Shown piece by piece: positions 25,366 to 35,700 of a stretch of DNA of 64,000 nucleotides (positions are counted from its first letter, which is position 1; the number at the start of each line of letters is the position of its first letter). The notes under the pieces are model-generated. The model saw only the letters and a list, made by a program, of their open reading frames with translations. It was not told where the DNA came from and searched no databases. The position numbers and the translations under genes are program-made. This DNA is from Siphonodentalium dalli (taxonomy: Eukaryota; Mollusca; Scaphopoda; Gadilida; Siphonodentaliidae), in the NCBI GenBank assembly GCA_032622095.1, contig CP136069.1, positions 159,267,043 through 159,331,042 on the forward strand, in the 5' to 3' direction.

Positions 25366-25530
25366 TGGGATGCCAAATTGACATTTAATAGATAATTGAG
25401 CTTAAGCGCAAAAAGGAATCCCTTATTGCGCTTAAGCGCAATAAGGGAAGATCTAATTGCGCTTAAGCACAATAATGAAATTCCTCAATTATTTATTAAA
25501 TGTCAATTTGGCATCCCATACATATATAGT
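25366..25530. repeat. Small CTTAAG-palindrome MITE
   Basis: Ends are TATGGGATGCCAAATTGACA and its inverse TGTCAATTTGGCATCCCATA. The interior has three GCGCTTAAGCGC-type palindromes. It is a short relative of the large unit whose ends lie at 25538 and 31352. Confidence 0.75.
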
Positions 25531-25569
25531 GTCACGGGTATGGGAGGCCAAATTCACATTTAATAATGA

Positions 25570-25725
25570 ATTGCGCTTAAGCGCAATCAATTGCGCTTAA
25601 GCGCAAATACCACATATTGTGCTTAAGCGCAAATAGGGCATTTACGCTTAAGCGTAATTAATTACGCTTAAGCGTAATTAATTACGCTTAAGCGCAATTA
25701 ATTGCGCTTAACCATAATTGTGACT
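25570..25725. repeat. Left array of CGCTTAAGCG palindromes
   Basis: Seven or more TTGCGCTTAAGCGCAA-like palindromes. From about 25643 they run at an exact 20-bp step (CGCTTAAGCGTAATTAATTA). Confidence 0.9.
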
Positions 25726-25860
25726 ACTATCTAACCTACCCATAAACTATTAGCATGACCTGGTGTATCACCTAGCAACACAAGATGAGCATTGGGCTAA
25801 TTTTGACCTGTACTCAACAGTCAACTGTGAGTATGTGTTCAACAAGGAGAATCCCTAATT

Positions 25861-26470
25861 ACATATTATCAGCATCCCTCTATCCAAAGAATTGATGTCG
25901 CCTTCCCGGAACTCTTAGTAATTTTTTGTATGATGTTTTTAATGTATTTTTGCACAGATTTTAGCCTATACATGCATGCGGTGTCACTGCATGAGGGCTT
26001 TCTTACCTCATACAGTAATGCTCTAATTAATCGACTTCTTAACCACAGCAGAATTATGGGTAACGTTTCATGATTTAGTCGGAAATATGGCTTGTTGCCA
26101 TTCATCGAAAAGCTCTCGAGAGCTTTCCAATGAATGGCAACAAGCCATATTTCCAACTAAATCCTGAAAAGTTATCCATAATTCTGCTGTAGTTAAGGAG
26201 TCGATTAATTAGAGCATTATACTGTATGGTTTACTTATTGACTTAAATCAGGGGGGAAAAAACCCTATTTTCATATTATCAGCATCCCTGTCCAAAAAAT
26301 GGTGTGTAATCACTGGAGCTTTGGTGTCTCAGTCCTGGAGCTCTAGTTTTTCTTATTAAATCAGCATCTCTTGCACAAATCTATAGTATTTCCATGATCA
26401 TATAGTGTGAATGTGGTGTCACCGAGGGCTTGCTTCCCTCATATGCATGGTGTGCCTGTATACTCGAAAA
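25861..26470. repeat. Diverged tandem units of about 190 bp (first block)
   Basis: The words 'ATATTATCAGCATCCCT', 'ACCATTTCCATGGTCAT' (variant) and 'CTTCCCTCATATGGTG' (variant) recur in order from 25861 and again from 26267. The first unit is interrupted by the hairpin at 26006. A second block of the same unit is at 28020-28440. Confidence 0.65.
26006..26229. repeat. 224-bp hairpin inserted in a tandem unit
   Basis: The left arm runs CATACAGTAATGCTCTAATT through 'CAGCAGAATTATGGGTAACG' to 'TGGCTTGTTGCCATTCAT'. The right arm mirrors it to 26229. Arms are about 105 bp, and the tip AAAGCTCTCGAGAGCTTT is itself a palindrome. The 190-bp unit continues on both sides, so the hairpin is an insertion. 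Confidence 0.85.
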
Positions 26471-27295
26471 TTTAAAGTGATGTGAAACGTAAATTGAACC
26501 TCACAATTGAGTTCCCTGCGATATTCTGTGGAAAGACTGAATAAAATAACCCCCATACACGAAATGCCCCAACCAGATATCAGTTTGTACTAATTATACG
26601 GCCACGTAACTAACTATTTACTTTCCCTCAATCGGGACGAATAATTCCACTGTAAACGCGAAATAAATACACTAACGAGTTGTCGTGTGCAGTCGCGGAA
26701 ACACCCGAACACTTCCGACTTGGTCGGGATTGAGTCGGCTTTCGTTCTCAGAAAATAGCTTCCGTGGAGGGAGGCCGTTTGCTGGAATAGCGTAACATCA
26801 GCTTAATAAAACGAAAAACAAGCGGTATAGTCAATTCGAATGGGAGGGATATAAAAGGAATTATTGCCTGAAATCACCAACGGAAGAACATTGACCGAGT
26901 TATGAAAGAATTATAATCAAAGTGGTCATGATCGAGCAATGAACAACGGTAACAGTTGAAAATGTTACTATTTATAGAAATTTTTAATCGTTGCAGATCG
27001 TTGACCGATTTTATGATCGAACTACAGCAGGTACAGTCTCGTGCAGAAAGAGTTGTCTTACATGTGTGTTTCAAACTGTTTAATTACCTGTGCAATGCTA
27101 CATGTGTGCCATATTGCTATTCACTATTCTAGTACAGACCGTATTTGTTTGGGACAGCGATAGTGATATAGATATCCATATGGAATTATGTTTTCTTCAA
27201 TTTTTGAGTTTATATAGGCCCAAATAAATATACCATAAGATGGACTCAATCATTGACAGTTAAAATTTGATGGAAGTAAAGAAGTGTTGTGTATT
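26471..27295. other. No gene found
   Basis: Contains one 'CCCATACACGAAATGCCCC' word near 26553, which is shared with satellite monomers at 28550 onwards. No exon recognised. Confidence 0.35.
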
Positions 27296-27910
27296 TGCAC
27301 TAAGTAAGCGCAATTGCTTTATGCTTAAGCGCAAATATTTGTATGCAAATAAATAATAAATGTAAAAAAGACTCCCATGTGATTTGCTCTAAACTCAAAT
27401 TAACTCAGGCCATAAAACATTACTCAAACATAGGTGAGGACTCCACCCAGATCCCATACTAAGATGGATGTTCAGACTGAGGAAACCAGTTGGAGATAGG
27501 TACATGTATTTGCTTAAGCATAATTCATTTCAATTACGCTTAAGTGTAAATGAAATCCACTTAAGCGTAACTGAGTTGCGCTTAACCGTAATTCATATAC
27601 ACCCCCATTGAACTCCACATACTCAAGCTGAAATGGATGCAACCACATTACTAATGCCAGTAAGTTAACATACATCAGATTATACAAATATACATATAAG
27701 GTAAGACAGCCGATGAAATTATTGCCCTTAATATAATTCCAATGTATTATGATAACGCATAAGTCAATTATGCTTAAGCGTAAATGATTACATTAAGTGT
27801 AACTGATTTACGCTTAAATGCAATTAGTTAATATAAAATGTGAAAATGAATCATTTGCGCTTAAGCGCAAGTATATGTCTATCAATATATTTGCGCTTAA
27901 GCGCAAATAC
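27296..27910. repeat. Scattered CTTAAG palindromes, eroded
   Basis: GCGCTTAAGCGCAA and degenerate forms (GCTTAAGCATAA, CACTTAAGCGTAA) occur near 27300-27340, 27510-27590, 27770-27830, 27857 and 27893, less regular than the two end arrays. An end-like word, AATAATAAATGTAAAAAAG followed by CTCCCAT, is near 27350. Confidence 0.65.
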
Positions 27911-28019
27911 CTAACACTCCCTTTATACTTCCCTCTGATTGTGAACGATAGAGTCCATCTCATAGTATATTATCATGGACCCATAGTAGTAGCCCCATAT
28001 AATACTGAAACATTGAAGA

Positions 28020-28440
28020 AAAAATATTTCCATATGCATATATCAGTATCTCTGTCCCTGGTGTCCCAAGAATTGGTGCCTCACTCCCAGAGCTCTAGTA
28101 TATTTTATTAAAGGGACATCTCCTACACAGATGTATACCATTTCCATGGCCATAAATATGGAATTCGGGGTTACTGGGGACTCGCTTCCCTCATATGGTG
28201 TACTTATTGACTTGAAATTGGGGAAAACCCCAATTTTCATATTATCAGCATCCCTGTCCCCAAGAATTTGTGTCTCCATCCCAGAGATCTAGTATATTTT
28301 ATAAAAGAGATATATCCTGCACATATCTCTACCATTTCCATGGTCATAAAAGAGATATTGGGGTTACTGGGGTGGGGGGTGCTTCCCTCATATGGTGGGT
28401 CTGTGCCATTTAAAATTAATTCAGGGGGGTGATATCAATG
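28020..28440. repeat. Second block of 190-bp tandem units
   Basis: Two units, from about 28022 and 28232, share 'CATATTATCAGCATCCCTGT', 'CCAAGAATT', 'CTCTAGTATATTTTAT', 'ACCATTTCCATGG' and 'CTTCCCTCATATGGTG'. They are homologous to the block at 25861. Confidence 0.7.
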
Positions 28441-28549
28441 CATATTAATTTTTATTTGCGCAAATGATTTACACTGAAGCGCAAATGATAGATGTTATTT
28501 TGCGAAATATTTGCGCTTGATCGTAAATGAATAATAAATGTGAAATGGG

Positions 28550-29976
28550 TATCCCATACATGAAATGCCGTATCTATATGCTATAGCGCGTATATCCTAC
28601 AGGTCTGGGTGAACCACCGATCAATCAATAACAGCCCGATCGGGCTAAAATAGACTGATCGGGCTAAAATAGACCGATCGGTCTTTCACAGCCAGCCTGA
28701 ATCTTGGATAAAGGGAGTAGGCCTACTATAAATTGTTCTTTCAAGTGAAATAGGCCTCCCATACATGAAACGCCTTATCTATATACTATAGCGCGCATAC
28801 CCTACAGGTCTGGGTGAACCACCGATCATTCAATAATAGCCCGATCGGGCTAAAATAGACCGATCGGTCTTTCACAGCCAGCCTGAATCTTGGATAAAGG
28901 GAGTAGGCCTACTATAAATTGTTCTTTCAAGTGAAATAGGCCTCCCATACATGAAACGCCTTATCTATATACTATAGCGCGCATACCCTACAGGTCTGGG
29001 TGAACCACCGATCAATCAATAATAGCCCGATCGGGCTAAAATAGACTGATCGGGCTAAAATAGACCGATCGGTCTTTCACAGCCAGCCTGAATCTTGGAT
29101 AAAGGGAGTAGGCCTACTATAAATTGTTCTTTCAAGTGAAATAGGCCTCCCATACATAAAACGCCTTATCTATATCCAATAGTGCGCATATCCTACAGGT
29201 CTGGGTGAACCACCGACCAATCAATAATAGCCCGATCGGGCTAAAATATACCGATCGGGCTAAAATAATCCCATCGGTCTTTCACAGCCAGCCTGAATCT
29301 TGGATAAAGGGAGTAGGCCTACTATAAATTGTTCTTTCAAGTGAAATAGGCCTCCCATACATGAAACGCCTTATCTATATACTATAGCGCGCATACCCTA
29401 CAGGTCTGGGTGAACCACCGATCATTCAATAATAGCCCGATCGGGCTAAAATAGACCGATCGGGCTAAAATAGACCGATCGGGCTAAAATAGACCGATCG
29501 GTCTTTCACAGCCAGCCTGAATCTTGGATAAAGGGAGTAGGCCTACTATAAATTGTTCTTTCAAGTGAAATAGGCCTCCCATACATGAAACGCCTTATCT
29601 ATATACTATAGCGCGCATACCCTACAGGTCTGGGTGAACCACCGATCAATCAATAATAGCCCGATCGGGCTAAAATAGACTGATCGGGCTAAAATAGACC
29701 GATCGGTCTTTCACAGCCAGCCTGAATCTTGGATAAAGGGAGTAGGCCTACTATAAATTGTTCTTTCAAGTGAAATAGGCCTCCCATACATAAAACGCCT
29801 TATCTATATCCAATAGTGCGCATATCCTACAGGTCTGGGTGAACCACCGACCAATCAATAATAGCCCGATCGGGCTAAAATATACCGATCGGGCTAAAAT
29901 AATCCCATCGGTCTTTCACAGCCAGCCTGAATCTTGGATAAAGGGAGTAGGCCTACTATAAATTGTTCTTTCAAGT
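28550..29976 (+). repeat. Satellite array, seven monomers of 186/205/224 bp in trimeric order
   Basis: Monomers start (CCTCCCATAC or variant) at about 28550, 28755, 28941, 29146, 29351, 29575 and 29780. Length differences are multiples of 19 bp and follow the number (1, 2 or 3) of GATCGGGCTAAAATAGACC subunits. Monomers 3 and 6 match, 4 and 7 match (both with ATCCAATAGTGCGCATATCC), and 2 and 5 share CGATCATTCAATAATAGC. So the array is two trimers plus one leading monomer. Each monomer holds AGCCCGATCGGGCT and GACCGATCGGTC palindromes. Copies are close to identical, indicating recent amplification or conversion. No coding role. Confidence 0.95.
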
Positions 29977-31149
29977 TACAACCATTTTTTGTAAAAAAAT
30001 TATTCTTATTCATTTTGAAACTAATGAAAGACAATTTTGAAACTAATGAAAGACAATGTATAATTTTTTGCTGGTATATTCATCATAAATTTGAACAAAT
30101 CTTCAAGCAAACAAAATTTCAATATTCAAGAAATCTCTTACAACAGTGTCAGGAAGACCAATCGATCTAGCTCAGCACGATTGGTCTATTGTGATGTCAA
30201 ATATTATTGAAATATTGCTTATAATTTACATTTACAGAAGTCAATAATTCGCATGCAGATAACTTCACCTTGTATTCGGCCAAATATGTTGACGTTAGAT
30301 TAGAAGGCAGAATTCCCAGATTTGTTTATTATTGGTGAACCTGGATAATTTCTGAGGTGTGCACACTGTGCATACGTACTCATTCTCTCCTAAATTTGCA
30401 AAAATTCCATATATATATAAATATATATACAGAGTGTGAAAACTTTGTTAGTTGCCAAATAATTGTCGACATTTTACTTAGAAAACTTGAATGCAAAAAC
30501 TATGATAGGCCCCCTATTATTTTGTTTTGTTTTTTCTCTTTTTGTTGAATCTACTTTCGTTATCGACATGCCGGCCTTTGTTTTGGCTGTTCTCCCAGTC
30601 GTGCGTGCCAACCGATCGTCGTTATTCGGGTGGTTCCGATTTCCTCCGAATATATCCACGAGAGTCCGCGCGCTGATTCGCTCCGAAAATGTGTTAGTAT
30701 CTGAGAAGATTTCTTACTCTGATCGCAGTTTTCAACAATTTAATACAGGGCGAGTACCGCACTAATAATATGCCACATTGGGGTTTTCTTTCTAGTTTTT
30801 TATGACCTTTCTTGTGGTATATCGGGCACAGTTCTGTCTGACATCAAATATATGCCCACCGGGAGTGAAGCTAATGACTTTAAGAAAATCAATGTGGCCC
30901 CAACTAATACAGAAAGTAATGCTATTGCAAGTAGCCCCAACTAATATATACCGAAGATAATATAATGCTATAACGAGTCACTCCAACTAAAACAGAAGGT
31001 GATACTATTGCGAGTCAGCCATTTTTATAAAGAAGTTGGGCTAGCTTCCTACCCAATCAAACCAATGAAACCAAGAGGTGACATGTCAATAGGAGTTAAT
31101 GCTAAGTTATGGAGAAACCTATTTATTCACCAGGGGGTGTTTTGTTACA
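29977..31149. other. No supported gene; segment shared with 40335
   Basis: At 30085-30190, 'CTTCAAGCAAACAAAATTTC' and 'AATATTCAAGAAAT' match 40340-40375, and both copies are followed by GATCGATC-type satellite words. A 100-codon + frame at 30463-30765 starts with a hydrophobic stretch (LLFCFVFSLFV), but has no known domain. I do not call it a gene. Confidence 0.4.
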
Positions 31150-31322
31150 TATAACTATGAATTGCGCTTAAGCGCAATTGAGTTCGCTTAAGCACAAATA
31201 ATTACGCTTAAGCGCAATTGATTGCGCTTAAGCGTAATTATTTGCGCTTAAGTGCAACTAATTGCGCTTAAGCGTAATTGATTGCGCTTAAGCGCAATTG
31301 ATTTCGCTTAAGCACAATTAAT
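31150..31322. repeat. Right array: eight 20-bp CGCTTAAGCG units
   Basis: Eight units of CGCTTAAGCGCAATTGATTG at an exact 20-bp step, each with a CGCTTAAGCG palindrome or one-base variant (GCAC, GTAA). It ends at the inverted terminus 31321-31350. Confidence 0.95.
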
Positions 31323-31352
31323 TATTAAATGTGAATTTGGCCTCCCATACAC

Positions 31353-32119
31353 GGGGCATTGTTTCCACAATCGATCATAATTTTGATATCCACTTTATCA
31401 CATGATCACATTTTAGCAAGGAAAAACTATTCCGAAACGACTGGCCGCGTTAAAACAAATTAATATTGATTTCTTTATCACAACTGAAGAGAAAGTAAAG
31501 ACACCTTCGAGAAAAATATATAGTTCCATTTTAAATATGTCTTTTCATGTCGGCCAATTTGTTCAACCACCCTTATCAACCATGTTTATCTCACAGTCAA
31601 CAATAAATAACCCAACACGATCGAATATCGTAATAATATTCTAATTAATATAATAATAAAGTTCCGGCATTGACATCGAAATGATTTACGCTTACGTCAC
31701 TGCACGTCCCGATAATACACGTGTGTCTTACTAAAACATAGGTGGGATTTATGGACTAATTATGTGATAAACATATACAATACTAATAGTGTCATATTCA
31801 AAAAATAAACATGATTATATTGTACAGGAGCGACATAGCCAAGTTGGCTGTCTTCATGTCGCCCATATATTGAAATAGAATTTAAATAGTAAACTAAAAC
31901 GTGAAATAGAATAATTTTCAATACACAAAAAAAATATAAAATGTATATATCTGAATGGCGTACCGTATCCCAACCATTTACATGGCGAACACATAATGTT
32001 GTTATATGAAAAGGTTGTACCAAGGTCCAAGCACTTGGCCTAATATTACTGTAGCATACGTGCATAGAGTCTGGCTGAAATATATACGGTTGACCAAATT
32101 CCAAGCTCCTGTGATAGGA
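31353..32119. other. No gene found
   Basis: Between the foldback-like unit and the promoter-side MITE. No exon recognised; minus-strand frames here have no known domain. Confidence 0.35.
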
Positions 32120-32128
32120 CCAAATAAG

Positions 32129-32457
32129 GCTGAAGGGGTCACTCTCACCAAAAAAAGTGCTGAAGGGTACACAGGGTTCGGAAATGTGCTGAAGGGTACA
32201 CAGGGTTTGTGATCGACACGAACACCATTACTTAAATTGTGTTTATGAAAGTCTGGCGCCCATTAGCATTTTGTTTTCAGTACATTTTAATATTCATTGG
32301 AACGTAAACAATTATTCCCTAACAGAAATCATGGCAGATACGAAGACTGAATGTCCTCTAGAATGACATTTCACACCCTGTGTACCCTTCAGCACATTTT
32401 GAAAATACTGTGTACCCTTCAGCACTTTTTTTGGTGAGAGTGTTTGACCCCTTCAGC
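32129..32457. mobile_element. MITE with perfect 9-bp target duplication (Mutator-like)
   Basis: The element begins GCTGAAGGGGTCACTCTCAC and ends with its inverse. It is flanked on both sides by CCAAATAAG (32120-32128 and 32458-32466). Each end, about 85 bp, carries two subterminal copies of GTGCTGAAGGGTACACAG. A 9-bp duplication is typical of the Mutator superfamily (family knowledge). There is no transposase. It ends about 245 bp before the TXNDC12 start codon, so it may lie in the promoter. Confidence 0.85.
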
Positions 32458-32702
32458 CCAAATAAGAGCTATAGTCTTTTGAGATCACTGTTCATTTTGT
32501 TCATATGAATTCATCAATTCTGTTCATAAAACTGCCAAGTTTACATATCATCTAGCCAACAATGAAAGGTACCAGGATTTTCTAGCAAGTAATTTGCCGG
32601 AGCTTAAACGCACGCTCTGAAATAGAGACCCTCACCTGCCCTCAATCAATTCAAAGTGATCATCAGGTACGATATATGTCAAGTACGTTACACAAATCAA
32701 AG

Positions 32703-32790
32703 ATGGCCGTCGGAGAATTTTCCACGTTGACTCTTTTATTTATTTTAAATATGTGTGTTTATATTACGCAATCGAACGAATTAGCTCGTG
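32703..32790 (+). CDS. TXNDC12: TXNDC12 exon 1 (coding part): signal peptide
   Basis: Codes 29 residues plus one base: [20 protein letters not shown] followed by ITQSNELAR. Ends at G|GTAATT, phase 1. The position equivalent to human 'GLGKGFGDH' is reached across the junction (LARG-WGDG), which ties this exon to exon 2 some 8.9 kb away. Confidence 0.88.
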
Positions 32791-35700
32791 GTAATTTAAC
32801 TTATGATACATTCTTAATAATGCATATGTTAAATAAAGTGTAAATAATATTTCATTATCTTGAAACACCTATTTTCGCGTCATGCACATCCATTTTGAAT
32901 AGAAGTTGGTATCGTTTTGGTCTCTCGTGCCACTGCTAGCGGACAGGCGGACCAGGGATCCCAAAATGGTCAGGGAGGGTATTTTGACAAAAATTCAGAA
33001 CTCTGTCAGATACCAAGTGTTGTACGGCTGGATTTAACGTAGATATAGTAACTCCAACAACAAATTAAAGGGTTAATAAAGTGTATTTAAAATAAAGGCA
33101 TCAACATAATCATATCACAGCAGTCAGTATTAAAAACCATTAAAGATACTCCATAAAATGAAATCTGCATTTCATTATATATATCTAGAATTGGTGATCC
33201 AAAATAGTACGTCCGACCATTTCAAATATTAATTACTGAGTGCCCCCCAGACCACGCTAATTTTCCCGCCAGTCCCAGGTGAGTGCTAATCAGTGTGCAG
33301 GTGACACAATCATTCATGCTCACTCTCACGCGCACACACACTGACACACATTTCAGTTAACCCACAAAAGGCTGAAATAACAAAGCAGGATGCGCGCAAG
33401 TATCATGATATATAGAAGATTATATACAACCGCGCAGTGTACTAAAACAGATAAAAACGGCACCTATAACATTCAACCCCTCCAGGTGAAGAATGGCTCC
33501 TGACATTCACAAAAATAAATGAACGATTTAGGTAGGCATTTCCATTTAGAATATCACCATCTTACAATAGTAAATGCTGAAATAAACTGCAAGTCAAAAT
33601 CTGCAACAGGTAGCTGCAAAAGTGGCAGCATGTATACTAGTACAGGTTATTGCTGAAACTGTACAACCTGATATCAAATGAAAAACACATCACTGATGCC
33701 GAGTATCAGATCTGAAATATCTAATAATTACAGCTGGTAACATGTAGAGGAATCTGTAGTACAATTTACAATTTAACATGAGAGGCTGAAATAAAACCTA
33801 CAAGTCATTTCTGCAATAGGTTCAGTCTCTGCAAAGTTAATATGCTCAAATTAAATTGATTTATCACTAAATCAAATATCTGACATGAAATACTAATGAA
33901 GGAATGTGGTTATATAATAGTGGAATAGTATATACAATACTATCTCCAAAGTTGAACCTGGAAAGGAAAATTTCTTACATAGCTGGAACATCAGTCAGTT
34001 TTTACACGGCACTGGGTCTTCAGCTGAAATAATCTTACTTGGCCTTTGACCGGAATGAGACAGTATGTATAACAAGTCATTACATAATAAAAAATACACA
34101 ATAAGATTAAAATATGAGAAAGCAGCACAATACTATCCCATGAGATACCTGGAATTTACAAAGGACATTTCTCATGAACTGGTACCTCAGTAGGTTTTGA
34201 CCATTACTGGATCTTCAGCTGAAATTCCTACCAGGCCCTCTTTCATACAGATAAGCATGTGTTTTAGAATCTCAAAATAGATTTATAAAATGAATAGCAA
34301 TGCAGAAATGATCACACAGTTGATGTTAGACAAATACAATTGTATCTGCAACTTGAGGACAGACCCAGGATCCAAGTCGATCTGGGGCCTTCTTGTGCCT
34401 AACTGGTCTTTGATGTCTATACTGAAATTGATCATTTATAGGGGTTGAAGCTGAAATTCCATCTGTAATGTTGTTAAGTGTGGACTGAGATGCTGGACTA
34501 CTCTCAAAGTTACCTGGAATATGAGAACTTACATTATAAGGGTGTGTTTCAGAAGTATTACTATTTCTGTGACCTGAAATGTAAGAACGAGAATCCATAG
34601 GCGACATATTTATATAGTAGAAGAGTGAATAGGAGAAGACATCTGAGAAATCTCAGGGATTCCAGAAGGAACAGATTGATGAGGATCCTTATGTATATGA
34701 GATTTGGATCTTAAAATAAGACCATTATCTGAATCACTATCTTCACTGCTGGAGCTTACTTCTACATCCTTCTGAACTTTCTTCTTTTTCATCTGCCTAG
34801 CTTCTTTAGTCTCTTCAACCACATTGGAAGAAATATAATTAAATGGCAACAGCATATTTCTGTGCAGAATTCGGGACACACCCCTTCCAGATTCTTGTAA
34901 AACCTTATACACAGGAACATCTTCATTTGGAATGTTAATGATCTTGTATGGTTCTGCTTCCCATCTATCTGCTAACTTGTGTTTTCCTTTGATACCAACT
35001 TTCCTGACCAACACCCTGTCTCCAACTTCAAGCTTTGCATCTTTGGAACGAATCCTTCCATCATACTTCTCCTTCACATTCTCATTCCGCTTTTCCACTC
35101 TGTCGAAGGCTACATTATAAGCAAATTCCATTCTCTTCTTTAACTTCTTGACATAACTATCATGATTTCCAGCAACCTCTTCTTTATCCAATCCAAAAAC
35201 AGCATCAATAGATAATCTTGGATGCCATCCGAACATGAGAAAGTGAGGTGAATATCCTGTTGCTTCACTTTTTGTAGCATTATAAGCCTGTACAAGAGGT
35301 CCAACATAGCTCTTCCAATCAGCTTTTTGTTCTTCCTCCATTGTACCAAGCATCTTGATGAGGGTCTGGTTAAAACGCTCTGCTGATCCATTTCCCATTG
35401 GATGATAAGGGGTGGTTCTACTCTTCTTCATTCCCGCAAGTTTGCATAACTCCTTGATAACTTTGCTCTCAAAGTTTCTTCCTTGGTCACTGTGTAGACG
35501 TTCTGGGAAACTGTAGAAGCACACAAACTTCTCATATAGGGCCTTTGCAGTGGTGGACGCTGTCTGGTTTTTACATGGAATAGCCTGCGCATAGCGGGTA
35601 AAATGGTCAGTAATAACTAACACATTTTCAATCCCACCTTTTGACATCTCAAGACTGAGAAAATCAATACAGACTAATTCCATGGGTCTTGAAGTCTGTA

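Larger units (their letters stand above)
25538..31352. mobile_element. Putative 5.8-kb foldback-like unit with palindromic subterminal arrays
   Basis: The left end TATGGGAGGCCAAATTCACA plus TTTAATAAT is matched in inverse by the right end at 31321-31350. Just inside each end is an array of 20-bp units centred on CGCTTAAGCG. The interior has more such palindromes (27300-27900, 28450-28550), diverged tandem blocks of about 190 bp, a long hairpin and a satellite array. No transposase frame is visible. Foldback elements of flies and TU elements of sea urchins also have inverted termini made of short tandem repeats (family knowledge). Additional end-like words near 27360 and 28550 mean several nested or adjacent elements are an equally fair reading. 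Confidence 0.45.

Noticed and set aside
30463-30765. 100-codon + frame with hydrophobic start, considered as a signal-peptide exon for TXNDC12
   Set aside because: It does not end in the needed phase at a convincing donor, and the exon at 32703-32790 fits the family far better.
31150-31322. CRISPR-like regular repeats
   Set aside because: Eukaryotic context, no unique spacers and no cas genes. It is a continuous 20-bp tandem repeat.
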